Positions 9,932 to 18,623 of a DNA stretch of 64,000 nt are shown in pieces (position 1 is the first letter of the stretch; every line of letters starts with the position of its first letter). The notes under the pieces are model-generated. The model saw nothing but the letters and a program-made list of their open reading frames with translations. It did no database searches and was not told where the DNA came from. Source of the DNA: Paramagnetospirillum marisnigri (GTDB taxonomy: Bacteria > Pseudomonadota > Alphaproteobacteria > Rhodospirillales > Magnetospirillaceae); assembly GCF_001650715.1 (NCBI RefSeq), contig NZ_LWQT01000039.1, positions 45,807 through 109,806 of the forward strand. Direction: 5' to 3'. Made by a program: the position numbers and the translations under genes.

Positions 9932-11023
9932 ATGAAGCCGTATATCGTCGCCATATTCAATCAGAAGGGTGGTATTTCAAAGACCACCACCAGCACCAAC
10001 TTGGCTGTGTGCTTGGCGGCTTTTGGCAAGTCGGTGGTGGTGATCGATCTCGACTCGCAGGGTGACTCCACCAAGAGTCTCGGAATTGATCCCAAGATAA
10101 AACAGGGCATCTATGATCTGTTCATCGGCGGCGCCGCCGTGGCCGATGTCATGGTTCCCACCGTGTTCGAGGGCGTGCGCGTCCTGCCCTCCACCTACAG
10201 TCTGGCCGGAATCGAAATCAAGCTGTCGGAGTTGCAGAACTCCCAGCGCACCCTGTCCACCATCCTGGCGCAGAACGAGTTGGACTGCGACTATGTGGTG
10301 ATCGACTGCCCGCCCGCGTTGGGCATCCTTCCCATCAACGCCCTGGCTTCGGCCCATGCGGTGATCATTCCGGTGACCGCCACGCCCTATGCCAATGACG
10401 GTTTGCTCCGTACCCTGCCCTCGATCAAATACGTGCAGGAGGGGTTGAACAAGAACCTGCTGCTGCAGGGCGTGCTGTTCACCATCAACGACAAGACCAA
10501 GACCACCCGCAAGATCAACGAGCTGATTCGCTCGCGGCTGGGCGGCACCGTCTACCGCACCGAGATTCCCCGCGACAACATGGTGATCGAGGCGGCCACC
10601 GCCCGCCTGCCGGTCTGCGTCTACGCGCCCAAGTCGGCGGCGGCCCAGGCCCATCTGGATTTCACCGAGGAATTCATCGATCGCCACGTCTCCATCGCCG
10701 CCAAGGCGGGCGAGGTGGTGCCGCCCCGGCTGGCCCGCGACAAGGCGACCGAACGCCTGTTCCAATGGCAGGCGCGAAACGCAGAGGCGATCAAGCCTGA
10801 CAGCAATGAACACCTGCGGGCGAAGAAAGATCAGTTGGACCGCATGCTCTACGGGGATCGCACCTGGGGAGAGCGGGTTCATCTGGCATTGATCCATTTC
10901 TTCATTGATAATCGCCTGTCGCTGGTGGCGTTCCTGCTGGTCATGCTGATTGGCGTGGTGGCCCTGCTCGGGGCGGGGTTTGAAGGAATGCGCCGACTGG
11001 CAGGAATGGTCGGAATCATTTGA
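9932..11023 (+). CDS. ParA/MinD-type ATPase with C-terminal membrane helix
   Basis: 363 aa. Residues 1-250 are a ParA-family ATPase: deviant Walker A KGGISKTTTSTN (about 13-24), switch I/Walker A' region VVVIDLDSQGDSTKS, and Walker B YVVIDCPPALG. Instead of ending there, it continues through a charged segment (about 260-320) to a hydrophobic helix LSLVAFLLVMLIGVVALL (about 330-347), suggesting membrane attachment. Soluble chromosome-segregation ParA proteins lack this. No parB or parS follows; the next gene, 24 bases on, is cheW of a chemosensory operon, and ParA relatives (ParC, PpfA) position chemoreceptor arrays in other bacteria. A role in placing this signalling cluster is therefore inferred from context. 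The ribosome site before the ATG is weak. Confidence 0.8.
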   Translation: MKPYIVAIFNQKGGISKTTTSTNLAVCLAAFGKSVVVIDLDSQGDSTKSLGIDPKIKQGIYDLFIGGAAVADVMVPTVFEGVRVLPSTYSLAGIEIKLSELQNSQRTLSTILAQNELDCDYVVIDCPPALGILPINALASAHAVIIPVTATPYANDGLLRTLPSIKYVQEGLNKNLLLQGVLFTINDKTKTTRKINELIRSRLGGTVYRTEIPRDNMVIEAATARLPVCVYAPKSAAAQAHLDFTEEFIDRHVSIAAKAGEVVPPRLARDKATERLFQWQARNAEAIKPDSNEHLRAKKDQLDRMLYGDRTWGERVHLALIHFFIDNRLSLVAFLLVMLIGVVALLGAGFEGMRRLAGMVGII

Positions 11024-11047
11024 CCTCGTCTTATTGGGGGGACGTCG

Positions 11048-11563
11048 GTGAGCGGACAGAATGTCGCAAGCCTGAGCGGAATCATTACCTTTCGCCTATG
11101 CGAGCAGGTGTTCGGGGTGCCGGTGCACAGTGTCCGCGAAGTGGTGCCCCTTGCCTGGCTTGATCGTCCGCCGCAGCTTCCCTCTCTGGTCCATGGCGTC
11201 CTCAACCTGGGGGGGCGGGCGGTCGCGGTTCTGCGTCTGGACCGGCTGCTGGGCCTTGGTGACGGTCGTTACGACCTGGATGCCTCCATTCTGATCATGC
11301 GCGATGACGGGGCCGGGCGCGGGCTCGGCCTGCTGGTAGAGCATGTGGACGGCGTGCGCTCCGCCGAGTTGTTTTCCCCCATGGGGGACGCCGGTCAGGA
11401 TAGCTTCAACGGCTGCGTCTCCGAGCATCTGGACCTGCAGGGCCAAGCGGTGCGGCTGCTGTCGTGGGACAGGCTGCTGCTGGAGGAGGAACGGCGTCGG
11501 CTGACCGAGTTCCAGGCCCAGGCCCAGGACCGCTTGGCCCTGCTGGACGAGGCTGCGTCGTGA
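11048..11563 (+). CDS. cheW: CheW-like coupling protein (first copy)
   Basis: 171 aa, the length of a single CheW domain, which links a chemoreceptor to CheA. CheW features: ITFRLCEQVFGVPVHSVREV at the start, LVHGVLNLGGRAVAVLRLDR in the middle (the NLRG-like turn is NLGG) and LGLLVEHVDGVRS near the end. The start is the GTG at 11048, 24 bases after the ParA-like gene. Its TGA overlaps the GTG of cheR by 4 bases. This is the first core component of the operon and corresponds in position to WspB of the Pseudomonas Wsp system. Confidence 0.88.
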   Translation: MSGQNVASLSGIITFRLCEQVFGVPVHSVREVVPLAWLDRPPQLPSLVHGVLNLGGRAVAVLRLDRLLGLGDGRYDLDASILIMRDDGAGRGLGLLVEHVDGVRSAELFSPMGDAGQDSFNGCVSEHLDLQGQAVRLLSWDRLLLEEERRRLTEFQAQAQDRLALLDEAAS

Positions 11564-13032
11564 CTTCGGTGGCGGCCGGTGGGGCGACCGCGCAGACGGT
11601 TCTGGCCGATCCCGCCTTTCAGGCCCTGAAGACCCTGGTGATCGACACCACCGGCATGGCGTTCTATCGCGACAAGAATCAGGATCTGGCCCAGATCCTG
11701 GCGGCCCGGATGATGGAAACCGCCAGCACCAGCTGTGCCGCCTATCTGGAGCGGCTGCGGGACGGGCAGCATGAAATGGATGCGCTGGTGGCGGAACTGA
11801 CCATCGGCGAAACCTACTTTTTCCGTCATAAGGAACAGTTCGACGCGTTACGCGACATCATTCTTCCCGAGGTGATCGAACGCAACCGGCCGCTGCGCCG
11901 CCTCAGGATCTGGAGCGCGGGCTGTGCCACCGGGCCGGAACCCTATTCCATTGCCATCATGCTGGAGCGGGAATTCGGTGCCCGTATCGCCGATTGGCAT
12001 GTGACCGTGCTGGGCACCGACATCAATCAGAAGTTCCTGGCTCGGGCGAGGGACGGACGCTATGATTCCTGGGCTTTCCGCGCCATGCCCGACGATATTC
12101 GCGCCGCCTGCTTCACCCGGCATGGCAATCAGTGGCAGATCAATCCGGAATACAAGCGCTTCGTGAAGTTCCAGTACCATAACCTGATTACCGGCACCTT
12201 CCCGTCCATCGTCGACAATATCGCCGGTTTCGACATCATCATCTGCCGCAACGTCATCATCTATTTCAGCCCCGAGACCATCGAGCGGCTGATTCCTTGC
12301 TTTCACGCCAGCCTGAACGACACGGGATGGCTGGTCATGGGCCATGCCGAGCCCAACCAGCATCTGTTCCGCGACTTCCGCACGGTCAATACCGATGGCG
12401 CGGTGCTGTACCAAAGGGTGGACGGCTATCGGCCCCCGACGGTGCTCCTGTCGTCCGAGATCGCACCCCCATCGGCGACGAAGTCGCCCTCGGCGGTTCT
12501 GCCCCGGCTGGCCGCCCTGGATGTGCGCCGCCCCGATCCGCCCCAGGCCTCGCCGCGCCGTGGCCAAGCCACGCGGCTTGCGCCGCCGAGGGTCGTGCCT
12601 CAGGCGAGCCACCCCGTACCGGCGGCCGGTTCTGACAGCGTTGGCACGATCCGTCGCCTGGCTGATCAGGGGCAATGGGATGCCGCCGCCGCCGCTTGCG
12701 ATGCCCTGCTGGCGAGCACGCCGCTCGACGCCTGGAGTCACTTCTACCGTGCCATGATCCACGAACAGGTCGGCGAGGCGGCGGAGTGTGAAAAGGCTCT
12801 GCGTCGCGCCATTTACCTCGACCGCAAATTGGTTCTGCCGCACTATCATCTGGGTCTGTTCCTGTTGCGAGGCGACGACATGGCGGCCGCGGCCAAGGCG
12901 TTCCGCAACGTCCAGGATCTTTTGAGGGGGATGTCTGACGAATTGTCCGTCGCCGATGGCGACAAGATCACCGTCGGGCAAATGCGCGAGGCCGTCGACA
13001 TGCATCTGAAGCTGATCGGAGGGGGCTCATGA
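11560..13032 (+). CDS. cheR: CheR-type receptor methyltransferase with C-terminal TPR region
   Basis: 490 aa. It methylates glutamates of the chemoreceptor using S-adenosylmethionine. Residues 1-285 are the CheR core: SAM site IWSAGCATGPEPYSIAIMLE, acidic loop GTDINQKFLARAR and IICRNVIIYFSPETIERL. A Pro/Arg-rich linker (about 290-370) leads to a tetratricopeptide-like tail (375-480: WSHFYRAMIHEQVGEAAECE, then YHLGLFLLRGDD). A CheR with a TPR tail is typical of WspC/FrzF-like non-motility systems. The GTG at 11560 overlaps the cheW stop (GTGA), which decides the start. The tail may act by binding the receptor, as in WspC; that is inference. Confidence 0.9.
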   Translation: MTSVAAGGATAQTVLADPAFQALKTLVIDTTGMAFYRDKNQDLAQILAARMMETASTSCAAYLERLRDGQHEMDALVAELTIGETYFFRHKEQFDALRDIILPEVIERNRPLRRLRIWSAGCATGPEPYSIAIMLEREFGARIADWHVTVLGTDINQKFLARARDGRYDSWAFRAMPDDIRAACFTRHGNQWQINPEYKRFVKFQYHNLITGTFPSIVDNIAGFDIIICRNVIIYFSPETIERLIPCFHASLNDTGWLVMGHAEPNQHLFRDFRTVNTDGAVLYQRVDGYRPPTVLLSSEIAPPSATKSPSAVLPRLAALDVRRPDPPQASPRRGQATRLAPPRVVPQASHPVPAAGSDSVGTIRRLADQGQWDAAAAACDALLASTPLDAWSHFYRAMIHEQVGEAAECEKALRRAIYLDRKLVLPHYHLGLFLLRGDDMAAAAKAFRNVQDLLRGMSDELSVADGDKITVGQMREAVDMHLKLIGGGS

Positions 13033-13640
13033 CCGGCGGGGGAGAAAAGGCGGACGACCTGCTGTCACGGCTGCATGCCCGGGTCGAATGGGCCGAAAAC
13101 GACCATGCCGTCAGTTTCGCCGAGGAGTTGCTCAAGCTCCGTGCCCGGCGTCTGGCCCGGCCGCGCGGCTCTGTGGAAGAGGCTTTGGCCGACCACGATG
13201 CCCTGTGCTTCCTCATCGGTTCGGAACGCTATGCCGTGCCCTTGTCCCGCCTGTCCGAGGTGGTGCCGCTGGGGGCCTGGACGCCGGTGCCGGGGCAGCC
13301 GCAATACCTGTTGGGTGTTACCAATCTGCGGGGAGAGATACGCCCGGTCATCGACCTGCATTCGCTGCTGGGACTGACCCCGCCCCCCGCCGACAGCCGC
13401 GCCTGGGTGGTATTCGTGGATCACGGCGACAGCGAGGTCGGCCTCAGGGTCGATGCCTTCGAGCGCGTCGCCTCGCTTGATCCCCAGGGACTGACCCGCC
13501 CCCAGGATAGCGGTAACGGCCTGCCTCAGCGCTTTGTCGCCGGAATTGCCGCCGACACTTTGATCCTGCTTGATGTTTCCCAGATCCTTGCCCTGGATGT
13601 CCTGAACGACGCCAGGGCCGACGCCCGACGCGCCTCCTGA
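13029..13640 (+). CDS. cheW: CheW-like coupling protein (second copy)
   Basis: 203 aa. An N-terminal helical extension (about 1-50, rich in Arg and Glu) precedes a CheW domain: CFLIGSERYAVPLSRLSEVV, LLGVTNLRGEIRPVIDLHSL with the classic NLRGE turn, and VGLRVDAFERV. It corresponds to WspD by position. The ATG at 13029 overlaps the cheR stop by 4 bases (ATGA), so translation is coupled. Two different CheW proteins in one cluster is the rule in Wsp and Che3 systems. Confidence 0.9.
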   Translation: MTGGGEKADDLLSRLHARVEWAENDHAVSFAEELLKLRARRLARPRGSVEEALADHDALCFLIGSERYAVPLSRLSEVVPLGAWTPVPGQPQYLLGVTNLRGEIRPVIDLHSLLGLTPPPADSRAWVVFVDHGDSEVGLRVDAFERVASLDPQGLTRPQDSGNGLPQRFVAGIAADTLILLDVSQILALDVLNDARADARRAS

Positions 13641-13651
13641 AGGAAGACCCC

Positions 13652-15274
13652 ATGACCAACGCAAACCGACACTCCCTGTGGACCACCATGAAGCTGCGCC
13701 GCAAGTTCTCGACGGTATCGGTCGCCTTCACCCTGGTCCTGGCCGGACTGATCGTCTTCAACGTCATGGTGCTGCGCAACCAGTCGCAGTATTCCCAGAT
13801 CACCGACATGGCCGGGCGCCAGCGCATGCTGTCGCAGAAATTCGGCAAGGAGGTGCTGCTGGTGGCCGGTGGCGTGGCGGTGGACCATCTGGCGACCTTG
13901 CGGGTGATGCGGGATTCCCTGGCGGCCTTGATGGAAGGCGGCGAGATCATCGTCAATCTGGATACCGGCGCCAAGGTGGACCTGCCGCCAGCACCCAATG
14001 CCGAGATCCGCGCCAAACTGGCGGAACAGGCCGTGGCGTTGCGACTGTATGAGCAGGCGGCGACCGCATTTCTCGCCAGCACCAGCGGTGATGGCCGCCG
14101 GGCCGACAAGATGAAGGACCTGCTGGCCGCCCAAAGCCAGGTCAGCGACGCCGCCGAAGGCGCGGTGAAGATGCTCAGCTACCACGCCTGGTCGTCGATC
14201 CAGTCCATGATCTGGCTGCAGGTGGCGATCGGCGCGATTATCGGTTTTCTGGCCATGGTCATCAGCCGCCTGATCGGCCGCCAGATCGCCGAGCCGCTGG
14301 AGGCCTGCTCCGAGGCGGCGCGCAAGGTGGCCGAGGGCGACCTGCGGATCGAGGCCCTGGATGTGCATTCGTCCGACGAGATCGGCCTGTTGCAATCCTC
14401 GTTCAATGAAATGGTGGCCAGCCAGCGCGATGTGGCGTCCCAGGCCCGCTCGGCCTGCGATTCGCTGATCGCCGCCGCCGCCGCCATCCTGTCCTCGGCC
14501 CAGGAACAGGCGGCGGGCACCAAGCAGCAGGCGGCGGCGGTGCAGGAGATCACCACCACCGTCGAGGAAATCAGCCTGTCGGGCAAGCAGGTGGCGGAGC
14601 GGTCGCGTCAGGTGGCGGGCACCGCCGAGGCGGTGGCCAGTTCCGGCACCACCGGCCTGCAGGCGGTGCGCGACGCCTCGGTGGGCATGGAGGCCATCCG
14701 CGAGCAGACCGAGACGGTGGCCGAGAACATCATCACCCTGTCCGAGCGCACCCAGGCGGTGGGCGAGATCATCGCCACCGTCAACGAGATCGCCGAGCAG
14801 TCCAATCTGGTGGCCCTGAATGCCGCCATCGAGGCCGCCGATGCCCGCGAACAGGGCCGTCGCTTCTCGGTGGTGGCGGGCGAGATCAAGAATCTGGCAG
14901 ATCAGGCCAAGGAGGCCACGGCCCAGGTGCGCGGCATCCTGGAACAGACCCAGAAGGGCATCAACACCTCGGTGATGCTGACCGAGGAGGCGCTGAAAAG
15001 GGTCGAGGCGGGGCGCGAGCGTACCACCCAGTCGGAACATGTCATCCGCCAGATGTCCGACAACATCCAGGAAAGCGTCCACGCCTTCCAGCAGATCGTC
15101 GGCGCCACCAACCAGCAGCAGATCGGCCTGGAACAGGTGACCCAGGCCCTGCATGAAATCCGCCAGGCCAGCCAGCAGACGGCGCTGACCACCGCCCAGC
15201 TTGAGAAGGCCTCGCTCGATCTCAGCCATCTCGGCCAGAACCTGGCCCGGACCTTGGAGAAATACCGGCTGTGA
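13652..15274 (+). CDS. Methyl-accepting chemotaxis protein with PilJ-type sensor domain
   Basis: 540 aa membrane chemoreceptor. First membrane helix about 19-40, a periplasmic region opening with DMAGRQRMLSQKFGKEVLL (the type IV pili MCP N-terminal, PilJ-N/NIT-like signature), second helix about 186-208, a HAMP region (LEACSEAARKVAEGDLRI), then the signalling hairpin with tip EQSNLVALNAAIEAADA. Candidate methylated Gln/Glu pairs occur in the flanking helices. There is no C-terminal CheR-binding pentapeptide, consistent with a CheR using its TPR tail. The ATG at 13652 has GAAGGAAG upstream; a second Met at residue 13 is possible. The ligand is unknown. Confidence 0.92.
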   Translation: MTNANRHSLWTTMKLRRKFSTVSVAFTLVLAGLIVFNVMVLRNQSQYSQITDMAGRQRMLSQKFGKEVLLVAGGVAVDHLATLRVMRDSLAALMEGGEIIVNLDTGAKVDLPPAPNAEIRAKLAEQAVALRLYEQAATAFLASTSGDGRRADKMKDLLAAQSQVSDAAEGAVKMLSYHAWSSIQSMIWLQVAIGAIIGFLAMVISRLIGRQIAEPLEACSEAARKVAEGDLRIEALDVHSSDEIGLLQSSFNEMVASQRDVASQARSACDSLIAAAAAILSSAQEQAAGTKQQAAAVQEITTTVEEISLSGKQVAERSRQVAGTAEAVASSGTTGLQAVRDASVGMEAIREQTETVAENIITLSERTQAVGEIIATVNEIAEQSNLVALNAAIEAADAREQGRRFSVVAGEIKNLADQAKEATAQVRGILEQTQKGINTSVMLTEEALKRVEAGRERTTQSEHVIRQMSDNIQESVHAFQQIVGATNQQQIGLEQVTQALHEIRQASQQTALTTAQLEKASLDLSHLGQNLARTLEKYRL

Positions 15275-17568
15275 AGGGCATCCGCGAAAGGCTTCTCGAA
15301 GCCTTTCACATCGAGTACCGCGAACACCTGGAAGCCATCCGTGGGCTGCTGGACGAACTTGCCCGGCGCACGGAAGGCAGTGGTATCGCGCAACTGGATG
15401 AGACCTTCCGTCGCGCCCATTCGCTGAAGGGCGCCGCCCGCGCCGTCGACCTGCCGCCCATCGAGCAACTGGCCCATCGGCTGGAAACCCTGTTCGCCCG
15501 TATCCGCAGCGGCGACATCAAGCTGGACCCCGCCTTGGCCGCCCTGATCGGGCGGGTGCTGGACGCGGTGGAGGATTGGGTCTCGGCCAACAGCGCGGGC
15601 GAAACCCTGCCGGACATGGACGCCGCCATGGCCGAACTGGACCATGTGCTGGCCGGTCGCCCACTCCAGCCTTCACCATCATCACCATCGCCACCACCAC
15701 CGCCACCGCCACCGCCACCGCCCGTTCCCGCCGCCCTCGCCGCCGCCGTGCCCTCGCCGCCGCCAGAGCCCCAGCCTGCCGCTGCCGAGGATACGGAACG
15801 GGTGACGGCGCCGCTTCGCGCCGAGGAGACGGTGCGGGTGCGGGCCCAGCATCTCGACCGGCTGCTGCGCACCACCAACGAGCTGGTCACCGAAACCATG
15901 ATCCAGCGCCAGCTCACCGGCATGCTGCTGGATATCGACCGCAGCCTGGGCGATTTCGACAAGCAATGGCGCCGGGTGCGCAAGGTGGCTTCCGCCCTGG
16001 TGCGCCAGGCGGTGGATCACGAACGTTCCAGCCAGTTGGACAGGCAGTTCGAGTCCCTGGAGCAGTCCCTGCGCGCCCTGGTGGCGGAGACGCGGCACGG
16101 GCGGCGACTGCAGCAGCGTACCGGCTGGACCTTGCGCCAGTTGGGCGGCGAGTTGCAGCAGGAAGTCCGTCAGGTCCGCATGGTTCCCGCCGACAGCATT
16201 TTCGGTGGCTTCCGCAAGATGGTGCGAGACATTGCCCGCGATGCCGGCAAGCAGGTGGAGGTCCAGGTGGCAGGCCTGGATGTGGAGGCCGACCGCATGG
16301 TGCTTCAGGGGCTGAAGGACCCGGTGATGCACCTGCTGCGCAACGCGCTCTCCCACGGCGTCGAGCCGCCCGAGGAACGGGTGGCGGCGGGCAAGCCGCC
16401 CGTGGCCACCATTTCGCTGCGCTTCGACGTGTCCGACGGGCGGCTGGCGGTGCTGGTGGAGGATGACGGCCATGGAGTCGATTACCAGGCCATCCGCGCC
16501 AAGGCGGTGGAACGCGGCGCCTTGTCCGAGGACGAGGCGGCCGGACTGGAGCGCGAGGCGCTGCTGGATCTGATCTTCGATCCCGGTTTTTCCACCGCCC
16601 GGCAGGTGGACGATCTGGCCGGGCGCGGCATGGGCCTTTCGGTGGTGCGCGAGGCTGCCGCCATGATGAACGGCACCGTCGAGGTGCGCCGCCGCCAACC
16701 GGCCGGAACCTGCTTCCGCCTGTCGGTGCCGCTGTCGGTGTCGACCCAGCGGCTGTTCCTGGTGGAATGCCAGGGCCATGTCTATGCCCTGCCCACCGAG
16801 GGCGTCGACCGCCTGTACCGGGTCAAGGCCGAGGATGTGGGGACGGTGGAAGGCAAGTCGGTGGTCTATCTCGGCGGCCGCCAGTTGCCGCTGCTGTCCT
16901 TGGCCCATCTGCTGGCCCTGGGCGAAAGCTCGGTCAAGGTGACCCGCAACGTGGTGCCGTTGGTGGTGTTGCAGAATGGCGACCGCCGGGTCGCCATCGC
17001 GGTGGATTCCTTCCTGTCCATCCGCGAGGGGCTGGTGAAGGATATCGGGGTTCCCGGCGTGCGCGGCACCATGGTGGCGGGCGGCATGCTGATGGAGGAC
17101 GGCCGCATCGCCCTGGTGCTCAATCCGTTTGAAATTGTCGAGACCTTCCGCAAATCCGGCAGCATCCGGGTCCTGACCACGGTGGAGAAGCCGGTGGAAC
17201 GCCGGGTGCCGGTGATCCTGGTGGTGGACGACTCCTTGACCACCCGTACCCTGGAAAAGAGCATCCTGGAGGCCCACGGCTATCAGGTGCGTCTGGCCTT
17301 CGACGGGCTGGAGGCGCTGGGCCGTCTGCGCGCCGAGCAAATTGACCTGATCATTTCCGATATCCAGATGCCACGCCTGGATGGCTTCGGTTTGCTGCAG
17401 GCCATCAAGGCCGATCCGGTCCTGAAATCCATACCGCTGATCCTGGTCAGCTCGCTGGAAGCGCGCGAGGACCGCGAACGCGGTCTGGCCCTGGGAGCCG
17501 ATGCCTATGTGGTCAAGCGCAAGTTCGACCAGAAGGAACTGCTGGAAACCATAGGACAGTTCCTATGA
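15271..17568 (+). CDS. cheA: Hybrid chemotaxis kinase CheA with C-terminal receiver
   Basis: 765 aa. Order: Hpt domain with phosphorylatable His50 in FRRAHSLKGAAR; a proline-rich linker (131-151, eleven consecutive prolines); a P3-like helical region; an ATPase domain with N box HLLRNALSHGVEPPEER, G1 DDGHGVD and G2 GRGMGLSVV; a CheW-like P5 region; and a receiver (about 645-765) with acidic pair VVDDS, phospho-acceptor in IISDIQMPRLDG and the lysine in VVKRKFD. No P2 CheY-docking domain is evident. A CheA-REC fusion is shared with WspE, FrzE and R. centenum CheA3. The GTG at 15271 overlaps the MCP stop; the stop overlaps cheB. Confidence 0.93.
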   Translation: MKGIRERLLEAFHIEYREHLEAIRGLLDELARRTEGSGIAQLDETFRRAHSLKGAARAVDLPPIEQLAHRLETLFARIRSGDIKLDPALAALIGRVLDAVEDWVSANSAGETLPDMDAAMAELDHVLAGRPLQPSPSSPSPPPPPPPPPPPVPAALAAAVPSPPPEPQPAAAEDTERVTAPLRAEETVRVRAQHLDRLLRTTNELVTETMIQRQLTGMLLDIDRSLGDFDKQWRRVRKVASALVRQAVDHERSSQLDRQFESLEQSLRALVAETRHGRRLQQRTGWTLRQLGGELQQEVRQVRMVPADSIFGGFRKMVRDIARDAGKQVEVQVAGLDVEADRMVLQGLKDPVMHLLRNALSHGVEPPEERVAAGKPPVATISLRFDVSDGRLAVLVEDDGHGVDYQAIRAKAVERGALSEDEAAGLEREALLDLIFDPGFSTARQVDDLAGRGMGLSVVREAAAMMNGTVEVRRRQPAGTCFRLSVPLSVSTQRLFLVECQGHVYALPTEGVDRLYRVKAEDVGTVEGKSVVYLGGRQLPLLSLAHLLALGESSVKVTRNVVPLVVLQNGDRRVAIAVDSFLSIREGLVKDIGVPGVRGTMVAGGMLMEDGRIALVLNPFEIVETFRKSGSIRVLTTVEKPVERRVPVILVVDDSLTTRTLEKSILEAHGYQVRLAFDGLEALGRLRAEQIDLIISDIQMPRLDGFGLLQAIKADPVLKSIPLILVSSLEAREDRERGLALGADAYVVKRKFDQKELLETIGQFL

Positions 17569-18623
17569 AACGGAAAATCCGCGTCCTGATCGTCGAGGAC
17601 TCCCTGGTGGTGCGCGAGTTGCTCAAGCACATCATCGGCTCGGATGCCCGCTTCGAGATTCTGGCGGCGGTGGACAGCGCCGAGAAATGCCTTGAATTGC
17701 TCGAGACCACCAGCCCGGACGTGATCTCGCTGGATATCCGCCTTCCCGGCATGAACGGGTTGGACGCCACGCTGCAGATCATGGCCAAGCGGCCGACTCC
17801 CATCGTGGTGGTGGCGGCCCAGGTGGATGACGATGAGTTGAACATCGCCATGAACGCGCTGCGCGCCGGGGCGCTGTCGGTGGTGGAAAAGCCGGTGGGC
17901 GTCACCAATGTGGCCTTCGAAGCCATGGCGGGAAAGCTGTGCACCCAGTTGGCCATCATGAGCCAGGTCAAGGTGGTGCGCCAAGGTATCGATCGCGGCT
18001 TGCGCTTCGGCAGCGTGGAAGTGCCGCAGGCCCCCAACTTCCGCCCCGGCAGCTATTCCATGGTCGGACTGTGCGCCTCAACCGGTGGGCCGCAGGCCCT
18101 GGTCCAGGTGCTGTGCGGGCTGGGGGATGGCTATCCGCTGCCCATCTTGCTGGTGCAGCACATCACCTCGAGCTTCCTCGAGGGATTCGTGTCCTGGCTG
18201 TCGGGAGCGACGCCGTTCCAGGTCCATATCGGCCAGGAAGATGAATTGCCGCTGCCGGGCCATATCTATGTCGCCCCGGTGGACCGCCATCTGGCGCTGA
18301 TCCATGGGCGCCTCGCCATCCAGGACGGACCGGCCGTCAGCGGCCAGAAGCCATCGGGCACCGTGCTGTTCCGTTCGCTGGCCCGCGAACTTGGGCGCCA
18401 GGGGATCGGCGTGGTGCTGACCGGCATGGGTAATGACGGAGCGGACGGGCTGGCCGAAATGCGTCAGGCCGGGGGCTATACCGTGGGCGAGGATGCCTCG
18501 ACCTGTGTGGTGTTCGGCATGCCCTCGGCCGCCTTCAAGCTGGGTGCGGTGCGTGAGATGCTGCCGCTTCCCGCCATCGCCCCCCGGCTGCGCGATCTTG
18601 CCAATGTCGGAGGAGGGGTGTGA
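17565..18623 (+). CDS. cheB: CheB receptor methylesterase
   Basis: 352 aa response-regulator enzyme that removes methyl groups from the receptor, opposing CheR. N-terminal receiver about 1-120 with RVLIVEDS and phospho-acceptor Asp in ISLDIRLPGMNG, then the methylesterase domain with the Ser-His-Asp triad in ASTGGPQAL, VQHITSSFLEG and TGMGNDGADGL. All catalytic residues are present. The ATG at 17565 overlaps the cheA stop (ATGA) and its own stop overlaps the next gene, so it is translationally coupled on both sides. It is equivalent to WspF. Confidence 0.95.
   Translation: MKRKIRVLIVEDSLVVRELLKHIIGSDARFEILAAVDSAEKCLELLETTSPDVISLDIRLPGMNGLDATLQIMAKRPTPIVVVAAQVDDDELNIAMNALRAGALSVVEKPVGVTNVAFEAMAGKLCTQLAIMSQVKVVRQGIDRGLRFGSVEVPQAPNFRPGSYSMVGLCASTGGPQALVQVLCGLGDGYPLPILLVQHITSSFLEGFVSWLSGATPFQVHIGQEDELPLPGHIYVAPVDRHLALIHGRLAIQDGPAVSGQKPSGTVLFRSLARELGRQGIGVVLTGMGNDGADGLAEMRQAGGYTVGEDASTCVVFGMPSAAFKLGAVREMLPLPAIAPRLRDLANVGGGV

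Noticed and set aside
9932..11023. Plasmid or chromosome partition locus
   Set aside because: ParA-like protein has no ParB, parS or replication genes nearby and is followed by chemosensory genes.
15661..15725. Possible CRISPR-like or microsatellite array in cheA
   Set aside because: Short triplet repeat coding for prolines within an intact cheA frame, no spacer structure.
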